Assembly (NCBI GenBank): GCA_963973795.1 | Contig: CAXBAF010000007.1 | Span: 1 to 64,000 of the forward strand | Source: UBA1926 sp002337215 | GTDB lineage: Bacteria; Planctomycetota; Phycisphaerae; Phycisphaerales; UBA1924 | Direction: 5' to 3' | DNA length: 64,000 nucleotides | In this document: positions 42,001 through 50,600 of the stretch, piece after piece | Position numbering within the stretch: position 1 is the stretch's first letter | Layout: every line of letters begins with the position of its first letter | Made by a program: the position numbers and the translations under genes | Notes under the pieces: generated by a model | The model's input: the letters and a program-made list of their open reading frames with translations, nothing else | Told to the model about the DNA's origin: nothing | The model's database searches: none

Positions 42001-43892
42001 AACTCGCGTCGTTGGCGGATCGGCTTCGATCGCCCGATGTTCCGTCGGTCGCGGATATCGATGAGATAGATCAGGCGGTTCTGGCGGTTGAGGGGTTGGT
42101 TGAGATTTCACGGGTCGATGACCCCAGCTTGCTGATGGATGCGTTTGTCGCCGAGTGCGGTTCGGCGGGGCGGGCCGGGATCGGTGTTCAGGCGATCCGA
42201 CGGCTCGATTCGATCGGCCGGGACGCGGGCGCGTGGCCGAGTTCGATCGATGTGATGTTGCGAGACCGCGACGGCCTCGCGGACGGGATCTCGGCGCTGC
42301 GGGGCACGGTCCCGGCGGGTGACTTTGAGAAGATTGGTGAGGCGCTCCGCGGGATCGTCCGGGCCTGGTGGCTGCGCGGGGTGGCCGAGGCAGACGATCG
42401 CGGTGACTTTGCGCGGGGTGTGAGCGGCGCGTCGTCGTGGTTCGACGGGGTTGGCGACGGCTGGGTCGGGGTGCTTGGTTCGGAATTGCTGACGGGGCGG
42501 GCTCGGTACAACGCGGCGCTCGTGGGGCTGCGGGCCGAGATCGACGAGTTGGGTAGAAAGGCGATGGTGCAGGCGTCGTCATCGGATTCGAGTGCGATCC
42601 CGGGGATCGATGCTCGGCTGCTGTCTGATGTGCGTGCCAAACTCGGTGAGATCAACCGGCTTGCGCAGCAGACGCTCGACGACGGGGAGCGGGCTCGGGC
42701 GTTGATGTGGGTGCGGGGGTTTGAGCGTGAGCTCAACGACGCACAGGGCGGGCGGCGCGGCTGGGATGAGGCCGGTGTTGGCCCAGTCGGCGCAGGGCTG
42801 GCGAACTGGTCGGCGACGCTGGACGAAAACGTGGAGCCGCCGCGGGTGGTGTATTCGTATTCCCCACCGCAGGCGTCGGACGCGGTGTCGATTGAGTTCA
42901 GGCTGGTCTCTGATTTGCCCAGCGGTGGGCAGGTGTTTCTCGGTGCCGATGAGGTGTCGGTGGCTGTGTTCGGAGCCATGCTTCGCGGAACCGCTGAGAA
43001 GCTTGAGGACCGTTTGGCGGGTTCGATGTACGAGGATGTGGACGGCCGGCTCGAGGGGAACATGGTTGAGGGCCCCTCGACGCGAGAGTTGTTTGCTCGG
43101 CGTGGCGGTCGGTCGCGGTTCCGGGTCCGCTCGCGGGAGCTGTGGCTGGATTCCGAAGACGGGCGCTACGGCCCGCCGGAGCGGAAGGCTTCATTCCCGT
43201 CATACCCGGATGGGTTACGAGGTGCAGACCCGAAATCGATCGCGCCGTCTCAGGGCGAGCCGGACGAGGCCCACCCGGTGAACTACGTGAACTCCGCGGT
43301 GGCGTTCGACCTCGCGGAGGCGTTCGGCTGTCGGCTTCCGACGATCGAGGAGTTTCAGGCCGCGATGTCGGCTCCCGGCGTTCCCTCGGTCCGGAGCGGG
43401 CGATGGAACCTGCGCGATGCGACGTTCGGGCGGCAGGTCGAGCACTTCAAATCGGCGTTCGAGATGGAAGTAACGACGCATTATCAGCCGGGCAAGTGGT
43501 CGTACGACGGGACGAACGGCGCGAGTTCCGCGGACTGGGGTCTGGCGGGTGATGACGACCGACTCTGGTTCTATCGGACGGGCGCGGGCGTGGAGAATGG
43601 GTTTCAGAACGGTGTGCTGTTCCGGCACCTGATCGGGAACGTCGCGGAGTATGTGATCGTCGATGAGGGTGCGCGGGACAGCCGGGGCGTGCGCATTCTG
43701 GGCGCGTCGGCGCTGTCCGACCCGACCGTGTCCCCGGGTGATGTGCGGGAGGTCGATGGGGCGCGGAATGGCTACGTGGACGTGGGCTTCCGCCTCGCGA
43801 TCGACGCGGACGACTTCGGGAGCCTCGGCAAGCTGGTCCGTCGACAGATCGCGGAGTCCGACGATTCGTTCTTCGTTGCGGGGGGCGGCTGA
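39060..43892 (+). CDS. Giant pseudokinase-TM-FGE-like T6SS-associated protein
   Basis: The 1610-aa product (GTG start, AAGGGG about 7 bp upstream; the frame opens at 38979) has a kinase-like N-domain (DSIGGHAIERPVAVG, PCVIEVWERF) lacking catalytic residues: HRD is HGG (148-150) in HGGLDASAVLI and no DFG is seen. A single membrane helix (about 268-292, AGIAAAVLGLVGGGVWFG) is followed by about 1100 mainly helical residues and a C-terminal FGE-sulfatase-like fold (HPVNYVNSAVAFD, FGCRLPTIEEF, RHLIGNVAEYV, VDVGFRLAID). In Pseudomonas T6SS the kinase PpkA and the FGE-like TagR act together in the threonine-phosphorylation pathway; here both folds are in one chain across a membrane. The FGE cysteine of GNVWEWC is absent. 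Function is inferred from context. Confidence 0.85.
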   Translation: MPLIAGKRADSIGGHAIERPVAVGVRESTWLAYDRTGDPCVIEVWERFDDGPVAGADLDAFVERAALQRRVAAAGGNAERILGGGHVVGVRTLEATDFGAFYTRDRYGVSAAELAAGKVRLRGDALHEIMSGVVGGLQIFRERAGRPHGGLDASAVLISDGAPGKRRVGLRAPATAGELAEIGDPDGDELRRIGLLIFELVQHRPFRAMGGYPVRDGSEWQGLGKSGGFWLGLVNELLAPSGCRLTLGEVASRIAGLRFRVDKPGAGVWLGRAGIAAAVLGLVGGGVWFGLRPSEEAPRADYRDSEFEQWLRTVPVVVSLRERVGAMPDAPAVLREAVGRLDPESTPRGGVDDYFDIPSLFEEAELYRVFRARLDGPLPQLVESVQQFAQKDFEARAETQEESEDQKRLERLAFLFRKGLARFGVETESEQVADAGGVQDETGETAGGGSSDPVDEATLSLLDSFSHDNWASHGMIAGLVEGDGVAWFRPSAASLFSSQLDEIRDGLSVLADGATDFDGATAHRPVVGAVEETVGRFVGAVESVERTAGVIGVWRDGLYPRIESGSSVIAAASAWPDVPASVADDLPDGGDPYLASFESFAERVGVVGDGETDEDLGRRLEAAAAAVDAVRAVIERGWDAGSVDLLAHAAWVESARDRIAERPAASDGDELAVWIDARIALSEEWLESVASATPVAADSDWPAADFASELAATRDLWREAMRDARQDTLEAEAEIAGGVGVIAPALDAVEERLREVRRQPRWRSLRDEVDSESRGLERDFASLATMIERIHAQVLQPPRDLIAFWRENPIRVEGFDGAEELALAGGAIVERYAVEWERWAAGEGLDDEALKRAPQTDRLRTALRGVDEVVRAAAEDVLGVLGEARAYGRFDGDAVEGAVGRWLAGRFAEAVLSFEGWSDKSRLGDDGVFATRLGSLADEAGSTLDALAADLGTLSESSGLVARGYGVGDRVDGFAVGDRVELASLADRLRSPDVPSVADIDEIDQAVLAVEGLVEISRVDDPSLLMDAFVAECGSAGRAGIGVQAIRRLDSIGRDAGAWPSSIDVMLRDRDGLADGISALRGTVPAGDFEKIGEALRGIVRAWWLRGVAEADDRGDFARGVSGASSWFDGVGDGWVGVLGSELLTGRARYNAALVGLRAEIDELGRKAMVQASSSDSSAIPGIDARLLSDVRAKLGEINRLAQQTLDDGERARALMWVRGFERELNDAQGGRRGWDEAGVGPVGAGLANWSATLDENVEPPRVVYSYSPPQASDAVSIEFRLVSDLPSGGQVFLGADEVSVAVFGAMLRGTAEKLEDRLAGSMYEDVDGRLEGNMVEGPSTRELFARRGGRSRFRVRSRELWLDSEDGRYGPPERKASFPSYPDGLRGADPKSIAPSQGEPDEAHPVNYVNSAVAFDLAEAFGCRLPTIEEFQAAMSAPGVPSVRSGRWNLRDATFGRQVEHFKSAFEMEVTTHYQPGKWSYDGTNGASSADWGLAGDDDRLWFYRTGAGVENGFQNGVLFRHLIGNVAEYVIVDEGARDSRGVRILGASALSDPTVSPGDVREVDGARNGYVDVGFRLAIDADDFGSLGKLVRRQIAESDDSFFVAGGG

Positions 43893-43900
43893 TGGACCGG

Positions 43901-44185
43901 TCAGTCGGTGATCAGGGGCACCGTCGCGTAGGCGTCTCGCTCGAGTCGGCGGAAGTTGGCCTCGGCGTGCGCGAGCCTGATGTGGCTGGCGAACATCGCG
44001 GCGCCGATCGAGTCGGTGACGGCGTAGGAGTCCTGCACGACCGGGTTCGGACGGAACCCGAGCGAGGCTTTCGAGGACGTGTGGCACCCGGTGAGCGCGA
44101 CCATCGCGGCGATGGCGGTCGCGGCGATGCAGGCTTTGCGGGTCGCGTTGCGGGCGGCGTTGTCGTTGTTCATAGCAGTCGGCAT
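43901..44185 (-). CDS. Small lipoprotein opposite to the T6SS genes
   Basis: The 94-aa product (MPTAMNNDNAARNATRK...) has a signal helix and the lipobox VALTGC. The mature part is about 60 residues and helical (AVTDSIGAAMFASHIRLAHA). It is convergent with the giant pseudokinase gene, 8 bp apart, and divergent from the 44449 gene. A start 12 bp downstream (MNNDN) is possible. No family is recognised. Confidence 0.65.
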   Translation of the reverse strand: MPTAMNNDNAARNATRKACIAATAIAAMVALTGCHTSSKASLGFRPNPVVQDSYAVTDSIGAAMFASHIRLAHAEANFRRLERDAYATVPLITD

Positions 44186-44448
44186 GGCTGGTTTCCCTCC
44201 GGGCGGGTCCGTGTACTGAACCGTCGGATCCGTATCGGCGGCGTGAGGCCGAGCTTTGAGATTGCGGGGGAGATGCGAGGCCGGGTAGTCGGTTTGTCGG
44301 GGTGGGGTCGGCAAACGCCGCGTGATCGGACGGCGGCAACGGCATCGGGGTCGTGGTCTGCGCGGTTTCCGGACGGTCTGTATGATGCGCCGAGCATGAG
44401 ATCGGGCGTGTGGCGTTGGACGCCGCGTGGGTCCGCAGGAGTCGTGGG

Positions 44449-45375
44449 ATGAGTGGCATGGGCGGAGAAACCTGGCGATCGCTCGCGGAACTGACCGCGA
44501 ACCGGCTTCGGCTGATCCAGGCGGATCTTGCCGATGAGTCCGCGGAGTCGCGGCGGGCTCATCTGGATGACGAGGTGCGGGCGGCTCTGGAGAAGGTGCC
44601 CAATGCTGAGCGGAACGATTTTCTGGAACTCATCGAGGATCGATTCCCGGCATGGGAGGGGGGGCGCGTTGTGAGCGGAGCGTCTGAGGGCACGCTGGTC
44701 TCGGCGACCGACATGGCGGAATTCAACGATCCGGCGTTTCTGCTTCGGCAGCTCATGAAGGCCGCTGAGCAGATGACCCCCGAGCAACGCCGGGAGGCCG
44801 GCGAGCGTCTTGCATCGGTGGGCATCGCGCCCTCGGGTGTGGGCGAGATCCCGGTCGAGTCGCTCGCGAAGGCAAAGGCTTCGATGCAGGCGCCAGCGGA
44901 TGCTGACGTGGATGCGGGCCGGGTGCTCGAGGCGTCGGCGCTGCTGGCGGATCAGGTTCTTCTGTTGGACACGCTTGTATGGAAGATCTGGCGACAGATC
45001 GCGCCGGATTCGCAGCACCGGAGCCGGACGCAGCTCGGCGCAACGATGTCGTCGTACCTGACGGGGAGCGGTGAGACCGGGCGGGGCGAGGTTGCGGAGA
45101 GTCTCGAGCGGTTCCGCCAGCTGACCGCGGCGCTCGTGAGTTCGATCGGCAAGGTTGGGAGCACGGCGTTCACGCAGCTGAGCCAGCTGAACCCCAACAA
45201 CATCGAGACGATGGCGAAGGACGAGAAGAAGTGGAACGAGAGCCTGGAGCTCGCGGCGTGGCGGAAGTATCGCGAGCTCGCGGGCAAGATGGATCAGGCG
45301 ACGGTTGAGAACGAGATGATGCGCGCGGTGTCGCGTACGGTTGAGGACATCATCCGCCCGCGCGGGCGTTCGTGA
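44449..45375 (+). CDS. Helical T6SS-cluster protein, possibly TagH C-terminus-like
   Basis: The 308-aa product is soluble and largely helical, with no signal peptide. The C-terminal half (LADQVLLLDTLVWKIWRQIA, ESLERFRQLTAALVSSIGK, WRKYRELAGKMDQATVENEM) has the pattern of the C-terminal region of T6SS FHA proteins (TagH/ImpI), but there is no FHA domain. It lies 52 bp before tssK on the same strand, so it is probably a T6SS component or regulator. The identification is weak; the reading frame itself is clear. Confidence 0.75.
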   Translation: MSGMGGETWRSLAELTANRLRLIQADLADESAESRRAHLDDEVRAALEKVPNAERNDFLELIEDRFPAWEGGRVVSGASEGTLVSATDMAEFNDPAFLLRQLMKAAEQMTPEQRREAGERLASVGIAPSGVGEIPVESLAKAKASMQAPADADVDAGRVLEASALLADQVLLLDTLVWKIWRQIAPDSQHRSRTQLGATMSSYLTGSGETGRGEVAESLERFRQLTAALVSSIGKVGSTAFTQLSQLNPNNIETMAKDEKKWNESLELAAWRKYRELAGKMDQATVENEMMRAVSRTVEDIIRPRGRS

Positions 45376-45427
45376 TCGCTGATCGCGGGCGGCGCTGGGC
45401 ATTGGTGAGAAAGGGTTCGGGTGATCG

Positions 45428-46792
45428 ATGTCGGTCGAGGTGCACTGGCATGAGGGCCTTTTTCTTCAGCCGCACCACCTGCAGGCGTTCGGCCGGCAGG
45501 TGTGGGATCGCTCAAGGCGAGACCGGCGGCTCGGCTGGGGCTATCCCTACGGCGTTGTCGAGAGCAGGCTGAGCACGGACGAACTCGCGAACATGCGGGT
45601 TCGTTTCGATCGGCTGCGTGCGGTGATGCCCAGCGGGATCGAGGTCGATTGTCCCGGCAACTGCGACCTGCCCTCCCTGGATATCTCGGAGCGGTTCGGC
45701 TCGAGCACGGCCTCGTTCACGGTGAGCCTGGGTGTGCCGCTCTGGCAGAAGGAGCGAGCGAACTCGCTCGAGATCGGTGAGAGCGACTGGCGCGTCAAGC
45801 GGCTGTACCGCGTCGAGGAGCGCGAGAGCCCCGACGAGAACACCGGCGAGAACCCTCAGGGCATGCTGGTGCGGAAGGTCAACGCTCGGCTTCTGATGGA
45901 TGGGGACGACACGACGGACATGGAGATCGTGCCCCTCGTGCGGATCGGGCACGCCGCGGGTGAGGACATCGGTTCGCCTCGGCTTGAGCGGACCTTCGTG
46001 CCGCCCTGCATGCTGCTGAGCGGGTCGAGCGTGCTCCGTGAGATGATGCGCGGTATCGCGAACGACGTGGAGGCCGCGCGGGGCGAGACGGTTGTGCAGA
46101 TGACGCGGGGCGGGTTCAACATCGAGCAGATGCGTGGAGTGCACGTTCAGCAGATGATCAGGCTTCAGACGCTGAACAACTACGCCGCTCGGCTCATGCA
46201 CATGGTGCGGGCCGAGGGTGGGGTGAGCCCGTTTGACATGTATCTCGAGCTTCGGGGGCTGCTGGGCGGGCTTGCGTCGCTCCAGCCAGATCGTGATGCG
46301 TGGGACGCGCCGGACTATGACCATGACGACCCGGGACGGGTCTTCGAGGTGGTCTGCGACCGGATCCGTGCACAGCTGCGGAGCGAGGGCACGGCGAGCT
46401 GGGCTCGGGTGCGGTTCGAGCTCAAGGACGGCCTGCTGGTTGCGGAGCTCTCGGGCGAGCAGTTGACGAATCCGAACGAGTACTTCTTGGGTGTCCAGAC
46501 CGGCCGCGACCCGCGTGAGGTGGCGAAGATGGTCGAGGATCAGGGCGAGTTCAAGCTGACGGCGCTGAGCAAAGCGACGACACGTGTGCGTGGCGTGCAC
46601 CTTGCTGAAGAGCGGCACCCGCCGCTCGAGCTCCCGGCCCAGATAGGGCTGCACTACTTCCGTGTGGATCGGAGCCAGAGCACGCGGGTTTGGGGTCTGA
46701 TCGAGGAAGAGAAGATGCTGGCGATTAATTTTCCGGGCGTCGAGCGTAACGAGTTCGATGATGTTTCGCTGTACATGACGATCCCCGACTGA
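45428..46792 (+). CDS. tssK: Type VI secretion baseplate protein TssK
   Basis: TssK is the trimeric baseplate subunit that connects the baseplate to the TssJLM membrane complex in the cytoplasm. The 454-aa product has the signature HWHEGLFLQPHHLQ (residues 6-19), the shoulder domain and the C-terminal part (LPAQIGLHYFRVDRSQSTRV) usual for the family, and full family length. It is followed 58 bp later by tssL and then tssM, the standard K-L-M order. Confidence 0.96.
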   Translation: MSVEVHWHEGLFLQPHHLQAFGRQVWDRSRRDRRLGWGYPYGVVESRLSTDELANMRVRFDRLRAVMPSGIEVDCPGNCDLPSLDISERFGSSTASFTVSLGVPLWQKERANSLEIGESDWRVKRLYRVEERESPDENTGENPQGMLVRKVNARLLMDGDDTTDMEIVPLVRIGHAAGEDIGSPRLERTFVPPCMLLSGSSVLREMMRGIANDVEAARGETVVQMTRGGFNIEQMRGVHVQQMIRLQTLNNYAARLMHMVRAEGGVSPFDMYLELRGLLGGLASLQPDRDAWDAPDYDHDDPGRVFEVVCDRIRAQLRSEGTASWARVRFELKDGLLVAELSGEQLTNPNEYFLGVQTGRDPREVAKMVEDQGEFKLTALSKATTRVRGVHLAEERHPPLELPAQIGLHYFRVDRSQSTRVWGLIEEEKMLAINFPGVERNEFDDVSLYMTIPD

Positions 46793-46850
46793 ATCGGCGG
46801 TTCGGTGTCTCGTGCGCGGGGCGTGCCCCGGACGCGGGCTGGAGCGATGG

Positions 46851-47555
46851 ATGAAGCTTCTAGCGGTCTGTGAAGAGATTTTTCAGTATGCGTGCCGGCT
46901 GAATCGGTCGGCACGGAAGGGGGCTCCTTTGGAGCCCGCGATGGTGCGCTCGGACATCAAGACCGTTCTGTCGCGGGTGCGGTCGAAAGCGGGTGGTGAT
47001 CCGCTGCTCGCCCAGCAGTACGACCGGGTTGAGCGCCCGCTGATCTACTTCATTGACTTCATGATCGAGGAGAGCGAACTCCCGTTTGCGAGCGAGTGGA
47101 AGGCGAACCGCCTGCAGAACGAGTACTACAGCGTCAACGACGGCGACGAGCACTTCTTCGACATGCTCGACGAGACGCTGCGGGACAACAGCCGGGAGGC
47201 GACGGATCGGCTGAGCGTGTTCTACACGTGTCTCGGCCTGGGATTCACCGGTTTCTACGCGGGGCAGCCTGAGTATCTGCGTCGCAAGATGATGGAGATG
47301 AACGCTCGTCTTCGGGATGTGATGGAGACCGAAGCGGGGGCGAGGATCGTTCCCGAGGCGTACGAGTACACGGACTCGACCGACCTGATCCAGCCTCCGA
47401 CGCGGAGCCTGGTGAGCCTGGTCATTGTGATGTTCGTTGTGCTGGTCTCGCTGATCGGCACCAGCGTCTATCTGTACTTGGAGCAGTCCGCGGAGATGCG
47501 GCGGGCGTTCGAGGCGATCGACGAGGTGGTCAAGAGCGATGTGTCCGATGGGTAA
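46851..47555 (+). CDS. tssL: Type VI secretion protein TssL (DotU family)
   Basis: TssL is an inner-membrane protein of the T6SS membrane complex with a cytoplasmic hook domain. The 234-aa product shows the DotU helices (YFIDFMIEESELPFASEWKA, DGDEHFFDMLDETLRDN, TDRLSVFYTCLGLGFTGFYA) and the expected single C-terminal membrane helix (186-210). There is no peptidoglycan-binding OmpA domain, so wall anchoring must come from elsewhere. The ATG is preceded by GGAG. tssM begins 63 bp downstream. Confidence 0.94.
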   Translation: MKLLAVCEEIFQYACRLNRSARKGAPLEPAMVRSDIKTVLSRVRSKAGGDPLLAQQYDRVERPLIYFIDFMIEESELPFASEWKANRLQNEYYSVNDGDEHFFDMLDETLRDNSREATDRLSVFYTCLGLGFTGFYAGQPEYLRRKMMEMNARLRDVMETEAGARIVPEAYEYTDSTDLIQPPTRSLVSLVIVMFVVLVSLIGTSVYLYLEQSAEMRRAFEAIDEVVKSDVSDG

Positions 47556-47618
47556 CGACCGGTGCGATCTCGCCGCCGCCGCTGAGGGCCGCGGGGTGAT
47601 CGCCGGAGGCGGAGTCTG

Positions 47619-50600
47619 ATGCAAGCATTGATCTCAAAGTTCATGGCGCTCCCGATCCCCGGCAAGGCCGTGATCGGAATGGTCATGGCGGGCGGCATCT
47701 TCGGTGTCTGCCATCTTCTCGGGATGAACGAGCTTGGGTACTTCCTCGGGATCGCGATGGCGGTCGTGACGGTGGTGCTTGCGCTCTTCGGTCTCGTGAT
47801 GGAGAAACGCGACAAGAAGAAGGCCGAGAACGTCGAGGCGAACATCGCGGACAGCGCCGCGGCGACGCCGTCGGGTGTCAGCAAGGTTGCGGACCGTGCG
47901 AAGCTCGACGATCTGCGTCGTCAGTTCGAGTCTGGAGTCCAGACTTTCCGTGACTACGGCAAGAACCTCTATGACATGCCCTGGTATGTCGTGGTGGGCG
48001 AGCCGGGATCGGGCAAGACCGAGGCGATCCGTCACAGCGGCATCGGCTTCCCGCCGGGGCTCCAGGACCAGCTCCAGGGCACGGGCGGCACCGTCAACAT
48101 GAACTGGTGGTTCACCGATCAGTCGGTGATCATCGACACGGCGGGCCGTCTGATGTTCGAGGACGTTGCACCCGGGGATAACAACGAGTGGAAGGAGTTC
48201 CTGAAACTCCTGCGGACGAGCCGGCCGAACTGCCCGATCAACGGGATGCTGCTGGTGATCCCTGCCGACACGCTGATTACTGATAAGCCGGACGAGATCG
48301 AGAAGAAGGCGGGCAAGATCGCCCAGCAGTTCGACCAGATCCAGCGTTCTCTTGGTGTGCGTTTCCCGGTGTTTGTGCTGATCACGAAGGCCGACCTCGT
48401 CAACGGGTTCCGCGAGTTCTTCGATGACATCACCGATCCGCGGTTGACGGCGCAGATGCTCGGGTGGTCGAACCCGGCGGACCTCGATGAGCCGTTCAAG
48501 CCTGATCGTGTAGAGGAGCACCTCGACAGCCTGCGGCAGCACCTGCTTCAGCGTCGGTTCGCGATGCTGCAGGACCCGATCCATAGCGAGGATCCGAAGG
48601 GACGTCGGATCGACCAGGTCGATGCGCTCTACAAGTTTCCCGAGGCGGTGACTGAGCTTGGCCCGCGGCTTCGGCGGTATCTCGAGATGATTTTCGTCGC
48701 CGGCGAATGGAGCCAGAAGCCTCTGTTCCTGCGCGGGATCTACTTCACGAGCTCGATGCGGGAAGGCGATGCGCTGGATGCGGATCTGGCGGAGGTTCTC
48801 GGCGTCGGGGTTTCGTCGCTGGCGGAGGGCAAGCTTTGGGAGCGGGAGCGGAGCTACTTCCTTCGGGACCTGTTCCTCGACAAGGTTTTCAAGGAGCGTG
48901 GGCTCGTCACGCGTGCGGCGAACGCGGGGCAGGTGAAGCGCAAGCGGGCCATGCTGATCTCGGGGGCGGCGGCGGTGGCTTCGCTTCTGCTCGGTGCGAT
49001 GATTTGGTACAGCTACTCGCAGACCAAGGCGCAGATCCAGAATCCTCGTGATTTCTGGGTCGAGGTGCGGGGCGCGGTCGAGGAGGTGGCGAGCACGGCG
49101 GAGGGGAACGATGATCTGTCGCAGGCCGAGGCGTTGCGGCAGTATCTCAGCCCGCTGACCGTTCGGTACTCCGATGCGAGTGTCCGGGATCTGATTATCG
49201 CGCAGCCGTTGGAGAGCGAGGACGCGGCGGTCCGCTTGGGCGGGGTGAAGCTGACGTACCTTGAGGTTTTTGAGCGGGCGAGAAAATACTACGAGGAGAA
49301 CAGTTCTTCGAGTGGTCTGTTCGCGCTGATCGCGGCGCTCCCCGGCGGCGGCAACGATATTTTCAAACGCCAGTTGCCGGCTCAGCGGGGACTGTTCGAG
49401 CAGCTCGTACTCGTCCGCGCCATCGAACTGGCGCGCGGAGACATCATCGACGGCGGCGCGAATCGCTCAACGCCGATCGGCTGGGGTGATGGTGCGCTGG
49501 GATCGAAGGCGCTCGCCGCGATGATCGCGCTCGAGGCCGATGGGACGATGGGGAACGGCGAGCCGCTCCCCGCGGAAACGATCGACGAGCTCGTGCGATT
49601 CGCGGTGGCGGCGGAGGGTCCGGACGCCGTCGATGCCGACGCGATGACTCGGCTTCGGGAGTACGCCTCTTGGTTGTATTCAGGGGACTCTTCGTGGCCG
49701 CCGGAGACGCTCCCGGTTGGCACTGAATCCGCGAACGCAGCGGTGGAACGCGGTATCGAGGCGTTCAATCGGTTCTGGCGTAATCCATCCGGTGAAGGCA
49801 CGCTGTTTGGTGCGTTGAAGACACTCGAGGCCGCGGGCGGTTCGCTCACCGCTGCGGAAGAAACCCTGGCGGGTGCGTCGCGTGAGTTGGGTGCGGCGGC
49901 GACTGAGGCCGCGTTCGATGAGAAGAAGGGAGCCTGGCTATCTGCCTACGACCGGTATCGCGCGTCGTATGACGCGTTCTCGACCGCACTGGGCGAGATC
50001 CCGGAGCAGTACGTGCGGAGCGATTTCGGCTCGGCGGCGTTGCCTGAGGAGGCTCGGCTCGCGGTGTGGGACAGCGCGAGCTCGGCGTACGACGAACTCA
50101 TCGGGCGATTCGGTGACGAGACCCGGCGCGAGAAGCTCGATCCGGAGAATGAGCGTGAGGCCTGGTTGATCGATCAGCGTGAGGCCTTGGTCGCGGCGCG
50201 GAACACCGCGGAGAATGCGTACCGGTCGACGGCTGAGCAGCTCGTTGGCTCGATCCGGGACCGGATCCTGCCTCGGCATCTCGCGCAGCGGGGTCTGGAC
50301 AGGGTCTTTACTGTTCGTTCCAACCTCTTCGCCCAGGCGCACGGGGCGCTGACCCAGGAACGAGTGAGGACAGGGGATTCGCTGCGGGCGGAGCTCGATT
50401 CGATCAAGTCAGCGCCGGATTCGCAGGTCGTGCCTGCCACAGGCGAGGATCTGGCGTCTGCGGCCCAGTCGGCACGGCTGGTGCACGAGGCTGCGGCAAG
50501 GTCAGCTCGGTATGCGGCGATGCGTGACGACCTTGAAAGGTTGCGCGATTGGGAACAACTGCTGACACGGGAGTCGGCCGATCCGTTACCGATGATTCCG

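Noticed and set aside
40957..42582. 541-aa minus-strand ORF in the T6SS locus
   Set aside because: Pro/Arg/Ser-rich antisense of the giant pseudokinase gene, with no start signal or motif.
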